Under the pieces are notes generated by a model, which saw nothing but the letters and a program-made list of their open reading frames with translations, did no database searches and was not told where the DNA came from. Positions 27,783 to 36,600 of a stretch of DNA of 64,000 bases are shown in pieces (positions within the stretch are counted from its first letter, which is position 1; each line of letters starts with the position of its first letter). The stretch comes from Giardia muris (taxonomy: Eukaryota; Fornicata; Diplomonadida; Hexamitidae), in the NCBI GenBank assembly GCA_006247105.1, contig CM016926.1, positions 1,178,001 through 1,242,000 of the forward strand. The letters run 5' to 3'. The translations under genes were made by a program, and so were the position numbers.

Positions 27783-28828
27783 AAAAAAAGATATCTTCGA
27801 CGGCTTGCGAGTGTGGGGCGCCGCCTGGGGATATCCAGAAGGACATCCAGGCCGGCTATCTTGTCTGTCTTCGGTGTAGACGGGTACTCTCAGATATCGT
27901 CGATGAAGGCCAGGAATGGCGAAACTTCCAAGATAATGCCGCGTCCGACTCACGCCGTCGAACAGGGCATAGATACGAGGCTATAGAGACGCAGCTCTAC
28001 CATAGGGCTAATAAGACATCATTGGCGGCACCGGCGATAGCGAATGCGCGTCAGGAGATTAATAAGCTATGTGCACGTTGCGGTATTGGAGGGGACTGTG
28101 CGCAGCATGCCCTTCTGATTTTTAACGAGTATAAGAAGAAGAAAGAGAGTCATCTGAAGAGCAGAAGCATGTTCGTCATTGCAGCGAGCTGTATCCTTCT
28201 AGCATATGAGCTAGACTTCCAACAAGATATGAAGCGACAAGCTCAGCTTACAGGGACGACAGTTCAGCCGATGGTGATGAAGCGCTCGGCGGCTGCAGCT
28301 TCATTGGCGTCGATAAGGAGTCGGCTTGAGCGGGAGATAACGGGATATGGACGTGCTGGTGGGAAGATGAGCCAGCTCGATCGCCAATCGAAGGACATCA
28401 AGAGCGTCATCGACTTCACCGCCTTGAATAGCGTCCCAGGGCAAATTTCTGACGTCGGGTCCTTCCTCAACTTCGAGCCACCCCTTCTTGAGGCGATCGG
28501 AAGGCTACGAAGGGCTCTCCAAGCTGTTGAGGACGAGAAGGTTCCAAAGGTTTACACACCACAGAGATATGTGATGCTACTCATCTACCTCGTGGTCAAT
28601 AGCCTGATTAAGCACCCGAAAATTAGTCCGGAGGCCCGTGACGCCCTCAACATCCAGGTCCTTTGTGCACGCGCCATGGCATCTTATGAAGAGATTAAGT
28701 CGGCGGCCGAGATCTTATATAAGCGTGAACGTGACGACATAGACCCAGTTCTGGATGACCTACGGGATCGTTTCCAGGCCGACCCGTCCATTTTCTATAA
28801 GGTGGGAAACAACGAGGACGGTGCATGA
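27782..28828 (+). CDS. Transcription factor TFIIB, start codon not visible
   Basis: An open frame of about 348 codons runs from 27,782 to a TGA at 28,826. Near its beginning is a TFIIB zinc ribbon: cysteine codons at 27,806, 27,812, 27,866 and 27,875, with 'GDIQKDIQAGYLVCLRC' and then 'SDIVDEGQEWRNF' (compare the conserved GSEWR stretch of TFIIB). The rest gives cyclin-like helices ('MFVIAASCILLAYE', 'PQRYVMLLIYLVVNSLI'). TFIIB bridges TBP and RNA polymerase II. There is no ATG in frame before the ribbon; the frame opens after a TGA at 27,779 within gtgagtga followed by nine A's and gatatct. A non-AUG start (ATA at 27,791), a spliced leader exon or a base error are the options. Gene finders starting at the first usable codon would miss the ribbon. 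Confidence 0.85.
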   Translation, partial: KKKISSTACECGAPPGDIQKDIQAGYLVCLRCRRVLSDIVDEGQEWRNFQDNAASDSRRRTGHRYEAIETQLYHRANKTSLAAPAIANARQEINKLCARCGIGGDCAQHALLIFNEYKKKKESHLKSRSMFVIAASCILLAYELDFQQDMKRQAQLTGTTVQPMVMKRSAAAASLASIRSRLEREITGYGRAGGKMSQLDRQSKDIKSVIDFTALNSVPGQISDVGSFLNFEPPLLEAIGRLRRALQAVEDEKVPKVYTPQRYVMLLIYLVVNSLIKHPKISPEARDALNIQVLCARAMASYEEIKSAAEILYKRERDDIDPVLDDLRDRFQADPSIFYKVGNNEDGA

Positions 28829-28862
28829 GCCACGCTCCCTTGCCCTCTATTCTGTTGCTCAG

Positions 28863-29222
28863 TCATTCCTCCTTCGGGGGAACTATTCTTTCTGTCCCAT
28901 GGAACGTCTCGAGGATGGCGTTGTACCCTCCCTCGACGACGTAAATTGTCTTCTTTGGAAAGATCGTGGCGAGATGGGTCGCCGCTGCGGGGCCTCTTTG
29001 CATCGAGAACATGCAATAGCAAGCGATGGTCTGGTAGCGTTGTAGACTGGTTAGGGTTTCAGCCGTGGAGTCAAGGATGACCTTGATGGGAATGTTGATC
29101 GAGTCACGGAAATGACCACCCTCATCGTAGTCATTATCACGCACGTCGAGGGCGACTGCTGCCCCTCCTAGAAGACTAGGGAGCTCGACGGGTCTAATCG
29201 TCTTGAATGGGCATGCAGACAT
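28863..29222 (-). CDS. Small Cdc25/Acr2-like rhodanese-domain phosphatase
   Basis: 119 residues from the ATG at 29,222 ('MSACPFKTIRP'). This is a single rhodanese fold with the Cdc25 type of active-site loop: 'CYCMFSMQRGPAAA' gives the C-x5-R motif, where the last Cys before Met is the nucleophile. It is preceded by 'VALDVRDNDYDEGGHFRDSI' and followed by 'IYVVEGGYNAI' as in Cdc25. The size matches stand-alone Cdc25-like/arsenate reductase (Acr2/Arath-Cdc25) proteins rather than full Cdc25 with a regulatory N-terminus. It may remove inhibitory phosphates from CDK or reduce arsenate; sequence alone cannot decide. An in-frame extension to 29,357 lacks similarity. Converges with TFIIB, 34 nt apart. 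Confidence 0.78.
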   Translation of the reverse strand: MSACPFKTIRPVELPSLLGGAAVALDVRDNDYDEGGHFRDSINIPIKVILDSTAETLTSLQRYQTIACYCMFSMQRGPAAATHLATIFPKKTIYVVEGGYNAILETFHGTERIVPPKEE

Positions 29223-29657
29223 TTTCCTATCATGGATAGAACTGGGATGACTTGGTGGAGCTCTATCTTCTTCCCCCCATTCACATGCTAATGTTACCTT
29301 ATTGAGTGTAAACCCTGAAGGGTGAGAATTAAGATGTATGCGACTTGCGAATGACATCAGTGGATACTTGCTTAGGTCCTCGGTATTAAAGAAGAGGCGG
29401 ATCTACCTCGCCAACCGTTCTTCGTGTATGCTATAAAGTGATAATCATGGTATCTCTACCGTATTGATGGTTATACTCTTCTTCTTGTTCAAGTATAGGA
29501 AGATACTCAAGATATGTCACAAAACTACCCAATCTGAGCCCTATTCTCTCATGGAGAGGAAGAGATTTCACCTTTGCGATATCAGACCATTAGAAGGTAA
29601 TATCTCGAAGACCCCTCTCCTCATATCCTCAGAGAACGCCAATCCAAACCCTCAGAA
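29223..29657. other. Intergenic, nothing recognised
   Basis: About 435 A/T-richer bases between the phosphatase start and the aldo-keto reductase end. Short open frames only; no tRNA fold found by eye. Confidence 0.5.
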
Positions 29658-29663
29658 TTCACT
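29658..29663 (-). terminator. AGTGAA polyadenylation signal (aldo-keto reductase)
   Basis: On the minus strand the TAA stop is followed in overlap by AGTGAA. Confidence 0.65.
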
Positions 29664-30574
29664 TAGTCAAACAAGGGGATACCCCAGAAGATGATGGGAG
29701 AGCACATGCGCATGTGCTTCGTGATCCCGTTGATGGCCTTCATCTCCTCATCTGTCAGATCCACCTTAAGACACTCGAAGTTCTCGACGACACGAGAAGG
29801 AGTGGAACTCTTCGGGATGATGTTGTACATCGGAGAGTCCCACTTCTTGAGGTGCCAAGCCAAGACGACCTGCTGTGGGCTGATCCCCTTCTTCCGTGCA
29901 ATCTCACTGACAGTCTCATCCTCGGAGATTAGCATACGTCCCTCATAGGAACCACCCATGGGGGAGTATGCGGTGATCCCAATCCCCTTCTCGAGACAGA
30001 ACTTGATCGTCGCATCATTGGGGAGCCAAGGATGAACCTCGATCTGGTTCACCAGAGGCTTGATACGGCAATAACTGAGGATGTCAACGATAAGAGGGAC
30101 GGTATAGTTGGAGACCCCAATGTGCTTGACAAGGCCCTCATCGACGAGCTTCTCCATCGCACGCCAGGTGTCTTGGAGCGAGACGTTGTCAAGAAGGATG
30201 TTCTTATTCTCGTCACGTGGAAACAAATCAGTCCCGGAACGGAATGCAAAAGGAAGAGGCCAATGAATAAGGAAGAGATCAAGATACTTCAACTTGAGGT
30301 CCTTCAAGGTCTTAAGGCATTGCTCCTTAACCTTCTCTGGACGATGGTACGTATTCCAAAGCTTTGAGGTGATCCAAACGTCTTCACGCTTGATCCCGGA
30401 GGATGGATCGTTAAAGACCGCTTCAAAAGCCTGACCAACTTCGTTTTCATTCTCATAGACGTGAGCACAGTCGATATAACGGTAACCCGTGCGGAGGGCC
30501 GTCTCCACCGCCTTCTGGACAACCGTAGGAGGTGCCTGCCAAGTACCAAACCCAAGGCGAGGAGGGTATTGCAT
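29663..30574 (-). CDS. Aldo-keto reductase
   Basis: 303 residues from the ATG at 30,574. NADPH-dependent reductase of aldehydes/ketones with a TIM-barrel fold. The catalytic tetrad is visible: D35, Y40, K71 and H104 in 'YIDCAHVYENE', 'WITSKLWN' and 'LFLIHWP'. 'NQIEVHPWL', 'GITAYSPMG' and 'IIPKSSTPSRVVEN' are the family's cofactor and substrate signatures. The substrate cannot be told from sequence; relatives reduce aldoses or detoxify aldehydes. An extension to 30,610 adds 12 residues that do not match the family. The stop overlaps AGTGAA. Confidence 0.93.
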   Translation of the reverse strand: MQYPPRLGFGTWQAPPTVVQKAVETALRTGYRYIDCAHVYENENEVGQAFEAVFNDPSSGIKREDVWITSKLWNTYHRPEKVKEQCLKTLKDLKLKYLDLFLIHWPLPFAFRSGTDLFPRDENKNILLDNVSLQDTWRAMEKLVDEGLVKHIGVSNYTVPLIVDILSYCRIKPLVNQIEVHPWLPNDATIKFCLEKGIGITAYSPMGGSYEGRMLISEDETVSEIARKKGISPQQVVLAWHLKKWDSPMYNIIPKSSTPSRVVENFECLKVDLTDEEMKAINGITKHMRMCSPIIFWGIPLFD

Positions 30575-30632
30575 TTTTGTTACCGAGCAATCGATTGCAC
30601 AATCCAACATTGATTGTACAAACTGTATGGGG

Positions 30633-31097
30633 TCATTGAATGTCGGCTAGGACTACGTTACTGAAGAGGTCAAGAATGACGTCAGGGGAGACCTCATCCG
30701 AACGTTGTCCAGTGAACGTCTCGGTTACGTCTCGTAACTCATCAATCGTTACCTCATAACCGAAATCGTGCATAAGAGCCTCAAGGTCTGGAAGAGTAAA
30801 GACTAAACGGCTTCCACGTAAACGTGAAAGGAGGTTAGTCAAGACCTCACGGGATTGAGTGACGGAGAGGAGGTTATTCTCCTTGATGAAGTCCAAGACC
30901 TCTACGAAGTCAAGGGCGGGTTCTCTAGTTGAGGATAGATGATCTATAAGGCCACGGATATTGAGGCCATCTAGGGCAGTGGGGCCATACATCCGTGAGA
31001 AAAGGTCACGTACCTCATCCTCATCGAGTCTGCCATTCTGATCGCGGTCAAGAAGGGAGAAGATGGAGGCGCATAAAGAGACTTGACGATCGACCAT
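30633..31097 (-). CDS. EF-hand calcium-binding protein
   Basis: 154 residues, calmodulin-sized. The first EF loop at residues 17-28 (D-R-D-Q-N-G-R-L-D-E-D-E) is canonical. Later units ('DALMHDFGYEVTIDELRDV' region and others) keep the helices but have lost most ligands, so it probably binds one calcium ion. Partner unknown. It lies 8 nt downstream of the stop of the Cys-rich membrane protein gene on the same strand, so its promoter must lie inside that gene's end or the two are co-transcribed. Confidence 0.78.
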   Translation of the reverse strand: MVDRQVSLCASIFSLLDRDQNGRLDEDEVRDLFSRMYGPTALDGLNIRGLIDHLSSTREPALDFVEVLDFIKENNLLSVTQSREVLTNLLSRLRGSRLVFTLPDLEALMHDFGYEVTIDELRDVTETFTGQRSDEVSPDVILDLFSNVVLADIQ

Positions 31098-31105
31098 TTT
31101 GAGGA

Positions 31106-31456
31106 CTATAGCTTAGCATTCTTCTTCTGTCTCTTACGGTCACGTAGGTAGTTGACTAAGCATACGATCCCCACGATCAAGCCGAAAAGGAGGACGATGC
31201 TAAGGAGGGAGATGAAGGTGAACTCAGTACCGGAGAAACCAAAGATCTTTTTGGGGATGCAATAGCTACTTCCGAAGTTGGTAACGATCTTAAAATCGGG
31301 GTCACAAGAGGTACAGATGGGACCCTTGAGGGTAGCGTCATATATGCAAGCAAAGCAATTACTGATCCCATGGGTTTCATCATCGCAGCAATAACATTGC
31401 CCATTCACTAGGAAAGAGCCATTCTCACACCCTGGACATGCTGAATTCTGTGTCAT
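31106..31456 (-). CDS. Small Cys-rich single-pass membrane protein
   Basis: 116 residues from the ATG at 31,456. About 75 residues with ten cysteines in CxxC-like pairs ('CPGC', 'CYCC', 'CFAC', 'CTSC') are followed by one strong membrane helix ('FISLLSIVLLFGLIVGIVCL') and a basic tail ending 'RKRQKKNAKL'. It resembles Giardia high-cysteine membrane proteins in miniature but has no clear signal peptide and no CRGK tail, so it is not a VSP. The helix may act as signal-anchor. Function unknown. Confidence 0.65.
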   Translation of the reverse strand: MTQNSACPGCENGSFLVNGQCYCCDDETHGISNCFACIYDATLKGPICTSCDPDFKIVTNFGSSYCIPKKIFGFSGTEFTFISLLSIVLLFGLIVGIVCLVNYLRDRKRQKKNAKL

Positions 31457-31607
31457 ATCCACAGAAAGAATTTACTGAACCCACTCAAATATTACTTCTT
31501 ACTAGAATGTGTGTGTTCTGGCACCAGTAGTGATAATAGTGAATAGAGTATGGAGACGATTCTGAACTACAGTGCATAAGAACTGCTCAGGAAATAAAGC
31601 ATTAGCG

Positions 31608-32075
31608 ATGAGTATATCGGCCAGGGTGATACAATCCACCTCTGAAGGATTAATAGGGTCACCTGAACCAATGCTTATTGGTCTTGTCATTCCCTTGACC
31701 AATGATGACCCCATTCAACTTGTTGGAGAATATCCCAATCAGATGGGTAGAGCTTTCAATTACTCACTCAAGAACTTCACTCATGCTATTCAAGTTGGTA
31801 TGACTATTCAGCTATATGATCGTGAAGTCATGAAGCTGACGTTGATCTTCGAAAACCCCACCGTTACCGTCAATAGATTCATCTCCGACCTTCGGAACCA
31901 CATCCCCTTCGTTACTAGCCTTCATAGTGCTAAACCTCAGGTCAATGAGAAAAAGAACCACACACAAATAGAAGAGAATATTCAGGCCATCCTTACTGAC
32001 CCCACCTTCCCGGACTTCGTTGATAATGTCGAGCGCATCATTTGTCGTCTGGTTTTGTCGAAGGAGTCGCCATGA
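31608..32075 (+). CDS. Hypothetical protein
   Basis: 155 residues from the first ATG ('MSISARVIQ'). I do not recognise a family. Alternating strands and helices ('GLVIPLTNDDPIQLVGEY', 'AIQVGMTIQLYDREVMKLTL') suggest a small globular alpha/beta protein; there is no signal peptide or membrane helix. Its last 38 bases overlap the 3' end of the convergent TB2/DP1 gene. The reading frame is well used and contains no low-complexity bias, so I think it is real. Confidence 0.55.
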   Translation: MSISARVIQSTSEGLIGSPEPMLIGLVIPLTNDDPIQLVGEYPNQMGRAFNYSLKNFTHAIQVGMTIQLYDREVMKLTLIFENPTVTVNRFISDLRNHIPFVTSLHSAKPQVNEKKNHTQIEENIQAILTDPTFPDFVDNVERIICRLVLSKESP

Positions 32076-32505
32076 TTTCCTTCAATCGATCCTTCACCTT
32101 ATTGACCATATCCTTGGCCGTCGTCTTTGATGGACTCCCTATAGTCCCAGCCACCACGCTCACCCGCTTGAACAGGTATGCAGTACCATTCCCCAATGTT
32201 AGCCAGATGTAGAAGAATAGCTTTATGAGCTCGTAGAAAGGAATGATACACAAAATTGGGTCAACAAGCCCCTCCAATATCAAGGCGAGCCCCAGAACGA
32301 TCCAGTACGGTAGTTGTTGCACTAACTCGTCCACTTGCTCATCACGTAGGAGAATCTGTTGCGTATGGTAGTCCGTATGCGGGTTTGCGGGCATCGGATA
32401 GACCGTCCCACTAAGGACCATCGCCAGGCGCCTGACGGGGACGAGGTAACAGACGACCGCGCGGATGACGCTGATGACAGGTGATTTCACACTCCCTACG
32501 TACAT
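32038..32505 (-). CDS. TB2/DP1/HVA22 (REEP-like) ER-shaping membrane protein
   Basis: 155 residues. The central part carries the TB2/DP1 signature: 'LPYWIVLGLALILEGLVDPI', then 'IPFYELIKLFFYIWLTL' and 'NGTAYLFKRV', matching the YW...E...D...PFY...K...W...G...Y order of REEP5. These hairpin proteins bend ER membranes into tubules. A further hydrophobic stretch sits at the N-terminus, and the C-terminal ~35 residues form a charged amphipathic helix. The divergent partner, Rpt3, starts 15 nt away. Confidence 0.85.
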   Translation of the reverse strand: MYVGSVKSPVISVIRAVVCYLVPVRRLAMVLSGTVYPMPANPHTDYHTQQILLRDEQVDELVQQLPYWIVLGLALILEGLVDPILCIIPFYELIKLFFYIWLTLGNGTAYLFKRVSVVAGTIGSPSKTTAKDMVNKVKDRLKEIMATPSTKPDDK

Positions 32506-32520
32506 TTTCCCTTAAGCAAA
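32506..32520. promoter_or_regulatory. 15-nt divergent promoter (TB2/DP1 / Rpt3)
   Basis: The bases tttcccttaagcaaa are all that lie between two divergent ATGs; A/T-rich at both ends. Confidence 0.5.
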
Positions 32521-33687
32521 ATGGATTCATTCCATGCCCTTCAACAAGCAGAACAGGAGCTGCAGTTCCTTCAGTCCCAGATCTCGTTCGTCCACAACGA
32601 CTTCCAGCACCTCCAGGCGCTCCATGACGCGCTCGTGGCGCAGCTGCAACAGAACTGCGTCACACCCCTCGTCGTCGGGCAGTTTGTCGAGCTTGCAGAT
32701 GACGATCACGCGGTCGTGCAACCCTCCACCTCCCTCGGGAACTCTCTCGTCCGAATCAGCAGTTCGGTAGATAGGTTGAAGTTGAAACCAATGGCGACAT
32801 TAGCCCTTGCTCGGAACTCCCTTGCGATCATGAAGGTGCTCCCCTCCGATAACGAGATGCGCTCGAACGTCGTCACTGTAGAGAGCCGGCCCACGGTAAC
32901 GTATGCGGACGTTGGGGGATACGATAACGCGAAGCTTGAGCTTCGTGAGGCCATTGAATTCCCATTGAAGAACCCCGAGCTTTTCGCCTCCTTAAATATC
33001 CAGCCGCCGAATGCCGTCCTACTCCATGGACCTCCTGGTTGTGCCAAATCTCTTTTGGTCAAGGCGTGTGCTAATAGCTGCGATTGCACCTTCATTTCCG
33101 TAACTTCCAGTGCTTGTGTCTCGAAGTACTTAGGAGAGGGCGCTCGTATCATCCGTGACACCTTCCGTTTGGCACGAGAGTGTGCCCCTTCAATCATCTT
33201 CTTCGACGAGGTCGATGCCATCGCTAACCGGCGCAGCGATAATGCGAGCGAGGGTGATAGGGAAATGGCTCGGCTTCTGATGGAGCTTCTGACGAACCTG
33301 GACGGGTTTGACAACGACGCGGGCTTGAAGGATGGAAAGGTAGTCAAGACGATTTTCGCCACAAATAAGCCAGAAAGCTTGGATCCTGCACTTCTTCGGA
33401 CTGGGCGTGCTGATCGAAAGATCCTAATGGATTACCCATCCAAGCGTGACAAACGGCTCATCTTCCAGGTCTGCTCGAAGGATATGACTTTGGCCTCAGA
33501 TGTAGACTTCGAAGTCTTTGTAGCGAAGAATGACAAGGTCTCCGGTGCTGACATCGCGGCCATTTGTACGGAAGCTGGTATGGTTGCCATACGGAGCGGC
33601 CGTTATATCGTTTGCATGGATGATTTCGAGCAAGCATATGTGACGATTGTAGGTCGACGTGTCACCGATGCTTCTGCCTTCCAGTGA
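32521..33687 (+). CDS. 26S proteasome regulatory ATPase Rpt3
   Basis: 388 residues. One of six AAA+ ATPases at the base of the 19S cap that unfold ubiquitinated proteins. An N-terminal coiled coil (~5-48), an OB domain, then the AAA domain with Walker A GPPGCAKS (residues 170-177) and Walker B 'IIFFDEVDAIA' (D229, E230). The C-terminal part 'DKVSGADIAAICTEAGMVAI' and 'LASDVDFEVFVAKND' align best with Rpt3 (PSMC4). Odd points: the usual GPPGCGKT reads GPPGCAKS, and LRPGRLDRK reads LRTGRADRK. The end is 'SAFQ', a weak HbYX-type tail with Phe for Tyr. The stop overlaps AGTGAA. Confidence 0.92.
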   Translation: MDSFHALQQAEQELQFLQSQISFVHNDFQHLQALHDALVAQLQQNCVTPLVVGQFVELADDDHAVVQPSTSLGNSLVRISSSVDRLKLKPMATLALARNSLAIMKVLPSDNEMRSNVVTVESRPTVTYADVGGYDNAKLELREAIEFPLKNPELFASLNIQPPNAVLLHGPPGCAKSLLVKACANSCDCTFISVTSSACVSKYLGEGARIIRDTFRLARECAPSIIFFDEVDAIANRRSDNASEGDREMARLLMELLTNLDGFDNDAGLKDGKVVKTIFATNKPESLDPALLRTGRADRKILMDYPSKRDKRLIFQVCSKDMTLASDVDFEVFVAKNDKVSGADIAAICTEAGMVAIRSGRYIVCMDDFEQAYVTIVGRRVTDASAFQ

Positions 33688-33688
33688 A
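33683..33688 (+). terminator. AGTGAA polyadenylation signal (Rpt3)
   Basis: AGTGAA spans the TGA stop of Rpt3, only 8 bases from the stop of the convergent NEK gene. Confidence 0.65.
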
Positions 33689-33695
33689 CCCAACT

Positions 33696-36600
33696 TTACA
33701 TTCTCGGTCTAGTCTCACCACGATACCGGGATTGCTGTTCAATGGCTTCGTGGAGCGCTGCAAGTGCTCCATTTGATGCGTACTCTTCAGCATAGTCCTC
33801 GGCTCCCTTACCATCGCTCTGGAATATCTTCCCCTCCTGATCGAAGAGAAGTCTACAAGCACCGCCAAAGTTTGCAAGTGCAGCGGCCATGAGGGCAGTG
33901 AAGCCGGAACCCCATTGGAAAAGCCTAGTGGTCGTAAGTCCAGTTTCCTTGGGTGCTAGAATCCGGACACATTCAAGGTATGCATCCGTATTCCCATGCT
34001 GTGAGAGACAAATCGTGTTGGGTATCTTTCCTGGTAGTCCAATCTCGCGATCGGCCAAGATATAATCCACTTCGACGAGTGAATGGAAACTTGCGGCCAT
34101 TAGCGCCGTCCACCCATCTCGACGCTGAAGTCCACCCTCACAATCAGCCAGGACTGCAACAAGGTCCGAGTACCCATGGGACGCCGCGAGCATCAATGCA
34201 GTACGCCCATAGATGTCTCTTTTCCCCGCCTCTGGAAGGAGCATCTGGACGCTATACATGTCACCCATATGAACGGCCCACATCAGCGCCGTCCAACCTG
34301 AGCCGTCTTGAATGTTCAGCTCCGCGTTTATGAGAATCTCGGCAACGGCCCGGTGTCTGTGCATGATGGCTAGCATCAATGCCGTCATCCCCGTGATGTC
34401 CTGTAGTCGGGCCTCATGGATGCTCGCTAATGCCGTCTCAAGGTCTCCGGCGATCGCGGCCTTCATGAGAGAGGTCTTACCCCGGAAGTTACTCTTCGGT
34501 GGCCGAGGCATTCGCGCCGTATAGGACGGATGTTGCTCACTTTCAATCGACTCATCAGTGATAGTCTTCTGACGCCCTGGAACGACATATGGCTTCTCCA
34601 CAAAGATCGCCTGAGAGTCCGACGATGGAGGGACTCGATCGAGTGTCGCACGAGATGTGTTGAAAAAGGATGGTGTTGTGGTGGCCATGAAGGGGGAGAT
34701 GCTAGGAAGAGCTGAGGAATCAGATCTAGGCGTCTTTGGGAGAGTGCTTATCATCGCAGACGTATCGCCTTGACGTCGTTCGGCCATGACCCTCTCCACT
34801 TGCACTTGGAAGGATGGTCCTTTCGACCTCATTCGACTAGAAGGACGCGGAAGGCCAGAGATTATAGATCCCTGTGGTTGTGTCCACGAGGCCTCATTTA
34901 AGCACGTATCATCTTTTGAAATAGGTCGAGGGCTGAAATAGTCACTAGCCGCAATGGTAGAAAGTGGTAAGTGCTCCTCAGCAGGCAACTCGTGTTCCTG
35001 TTGTAGGTTGTTAGGATTCTCCACTGAAAGGGGCTTCAAAGAACTATCCATACTTGGATTTGGATAGTCCGATAGTGGATGACTCATCGCCAATGAAGGC
35101 TCAAGAGATTGGCCCATGGATTCCAACGGTGCCGCCTCGGCGAATGAATCATTTCCTTGTCGAGTAATAAGCTGCGATGGGTCACCACCACCAAGACAAC
35201 TCGAGTCCATTGATAAGGTTTTGTCTCGAGTTGGTTCTTCCATGGTCCATTGAGAAGTATTTGCATCATCCACCTCGATTTGCTTACCCGGGGTCTCAGT
35301 GTCGTCATCTGGGACGTGCTCGGTGACGGAGACGATTGGAACCTCCCAGGTCTGCTCTACGTTCTTCTCACTCTCGTCATACAAATAGGTGTCGATGTTC
35401 TGAGGTGCTGCGGGGACGATACCAGTCATTCCCATGGTGACACTTAGACGAGGGATCCCAGCATCAAGACGGGCTGCAAGACTAGCCTCGTGGCTCATTG
35501 GGCTTTGGCGAGTATTGTCATAGGTGTATGTGTTCCGGTGCTCACCTACGGTCGGGGGGGAGGCACGTCTATCCGAATCCGGACCAGGCGGCTGTTTCAA
35601 AAGAAGAGAAGGTTCGATCGTCGTCGATTCATCATTGACGGTGGGATGTTCGAAGGACTCTTCGGATAGCTCAATGACTGCGCTGATCTGTCCCTCCTCA
35701 CTAACCTTGTGTGGTACTCTCCGTAATGGAGAGACTTCCTCCGGCTGTGTGCCTAATTCTGCGGAGGAGAAGCCCAAATCCCGCTTGTAACGAACTGGCT
35801 GGACGACGATCTCGGAGTTCTTATCCATCTTCGCGATATTGACAACTAAAGGCTGGTGAGCGTTGTTAGGGGTTGGAAGTGTTCGAAGATTTGAGTGAAT
35901 ACCCGTATTGGAGGCATCCTCGGAGAAGATAACGTCACAGTTCGCAATGTGGGGGTGCTCTGAAAGCTCCACGGCCGTGGGACGTTGTAGAGGGTTAACC
36001 GAAAGGAGCTTATGTATCGCCGAGATTAAGACCTCGGAGTAGTTGGCATGGGTCTTATCAAGTCCTACACATATTCCGTTAACAATTCGTTGTTTCAGTT
36101 CCGCTATGGTCTCACCAGTGAAACAAGGGGTACCGGTACACATGAAATACATTACACAGCCCAATGACCAAAGGTCTGATTTAAGAGAGAACATTCCTCC
36201 TCCTGTGAGCATCTCGGGGGCCATATATGCTATCTCGTCAAGAGTGTTCAAAGAGATAATATCTTGTGGTGTCATTGGGAGGTGGAAATCAGAGAGTACG
36301 GCGGTCCCATCCGCAAGGATGTAGATCGAATCCGGATGAATCCCACGATGAGGGATTCGTCCTATAATAACGGTTTCCCCATTACTATCCACATACTTTT
36401 TGGTCCAGGAACTATGGAGATAGATCAACCCGGAGACCATCTGTGCCGTTAGACGCCAGACCTCCTCCTCAGGAAGTGGTCGTCCCATCGCTAACGACCG
36501 TTGAACAAGATCCGTTAGTGTGGTCGATACTCTATCAAGAACCACACAATAGCTACACTTATATGGCGAGTAGATGATGTCTATGACCCGCACCAGGTTC

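Noticed and set aside
27740..27800. A normal spliceosomal intron in the TFIIB 5' region
   Set aside because: No GTATGT-like donor with an upstream ATG and no CT[AG]AC...ACAG acceptor could be seen here; kept only as one option beside a non-AUG start, trans-splicing or a base error.
32706..33362. 218-codon frame antisense to Rpt3
   Set aside because: Shadow of the proteasome ATPase gene; no start context or family resemblance.
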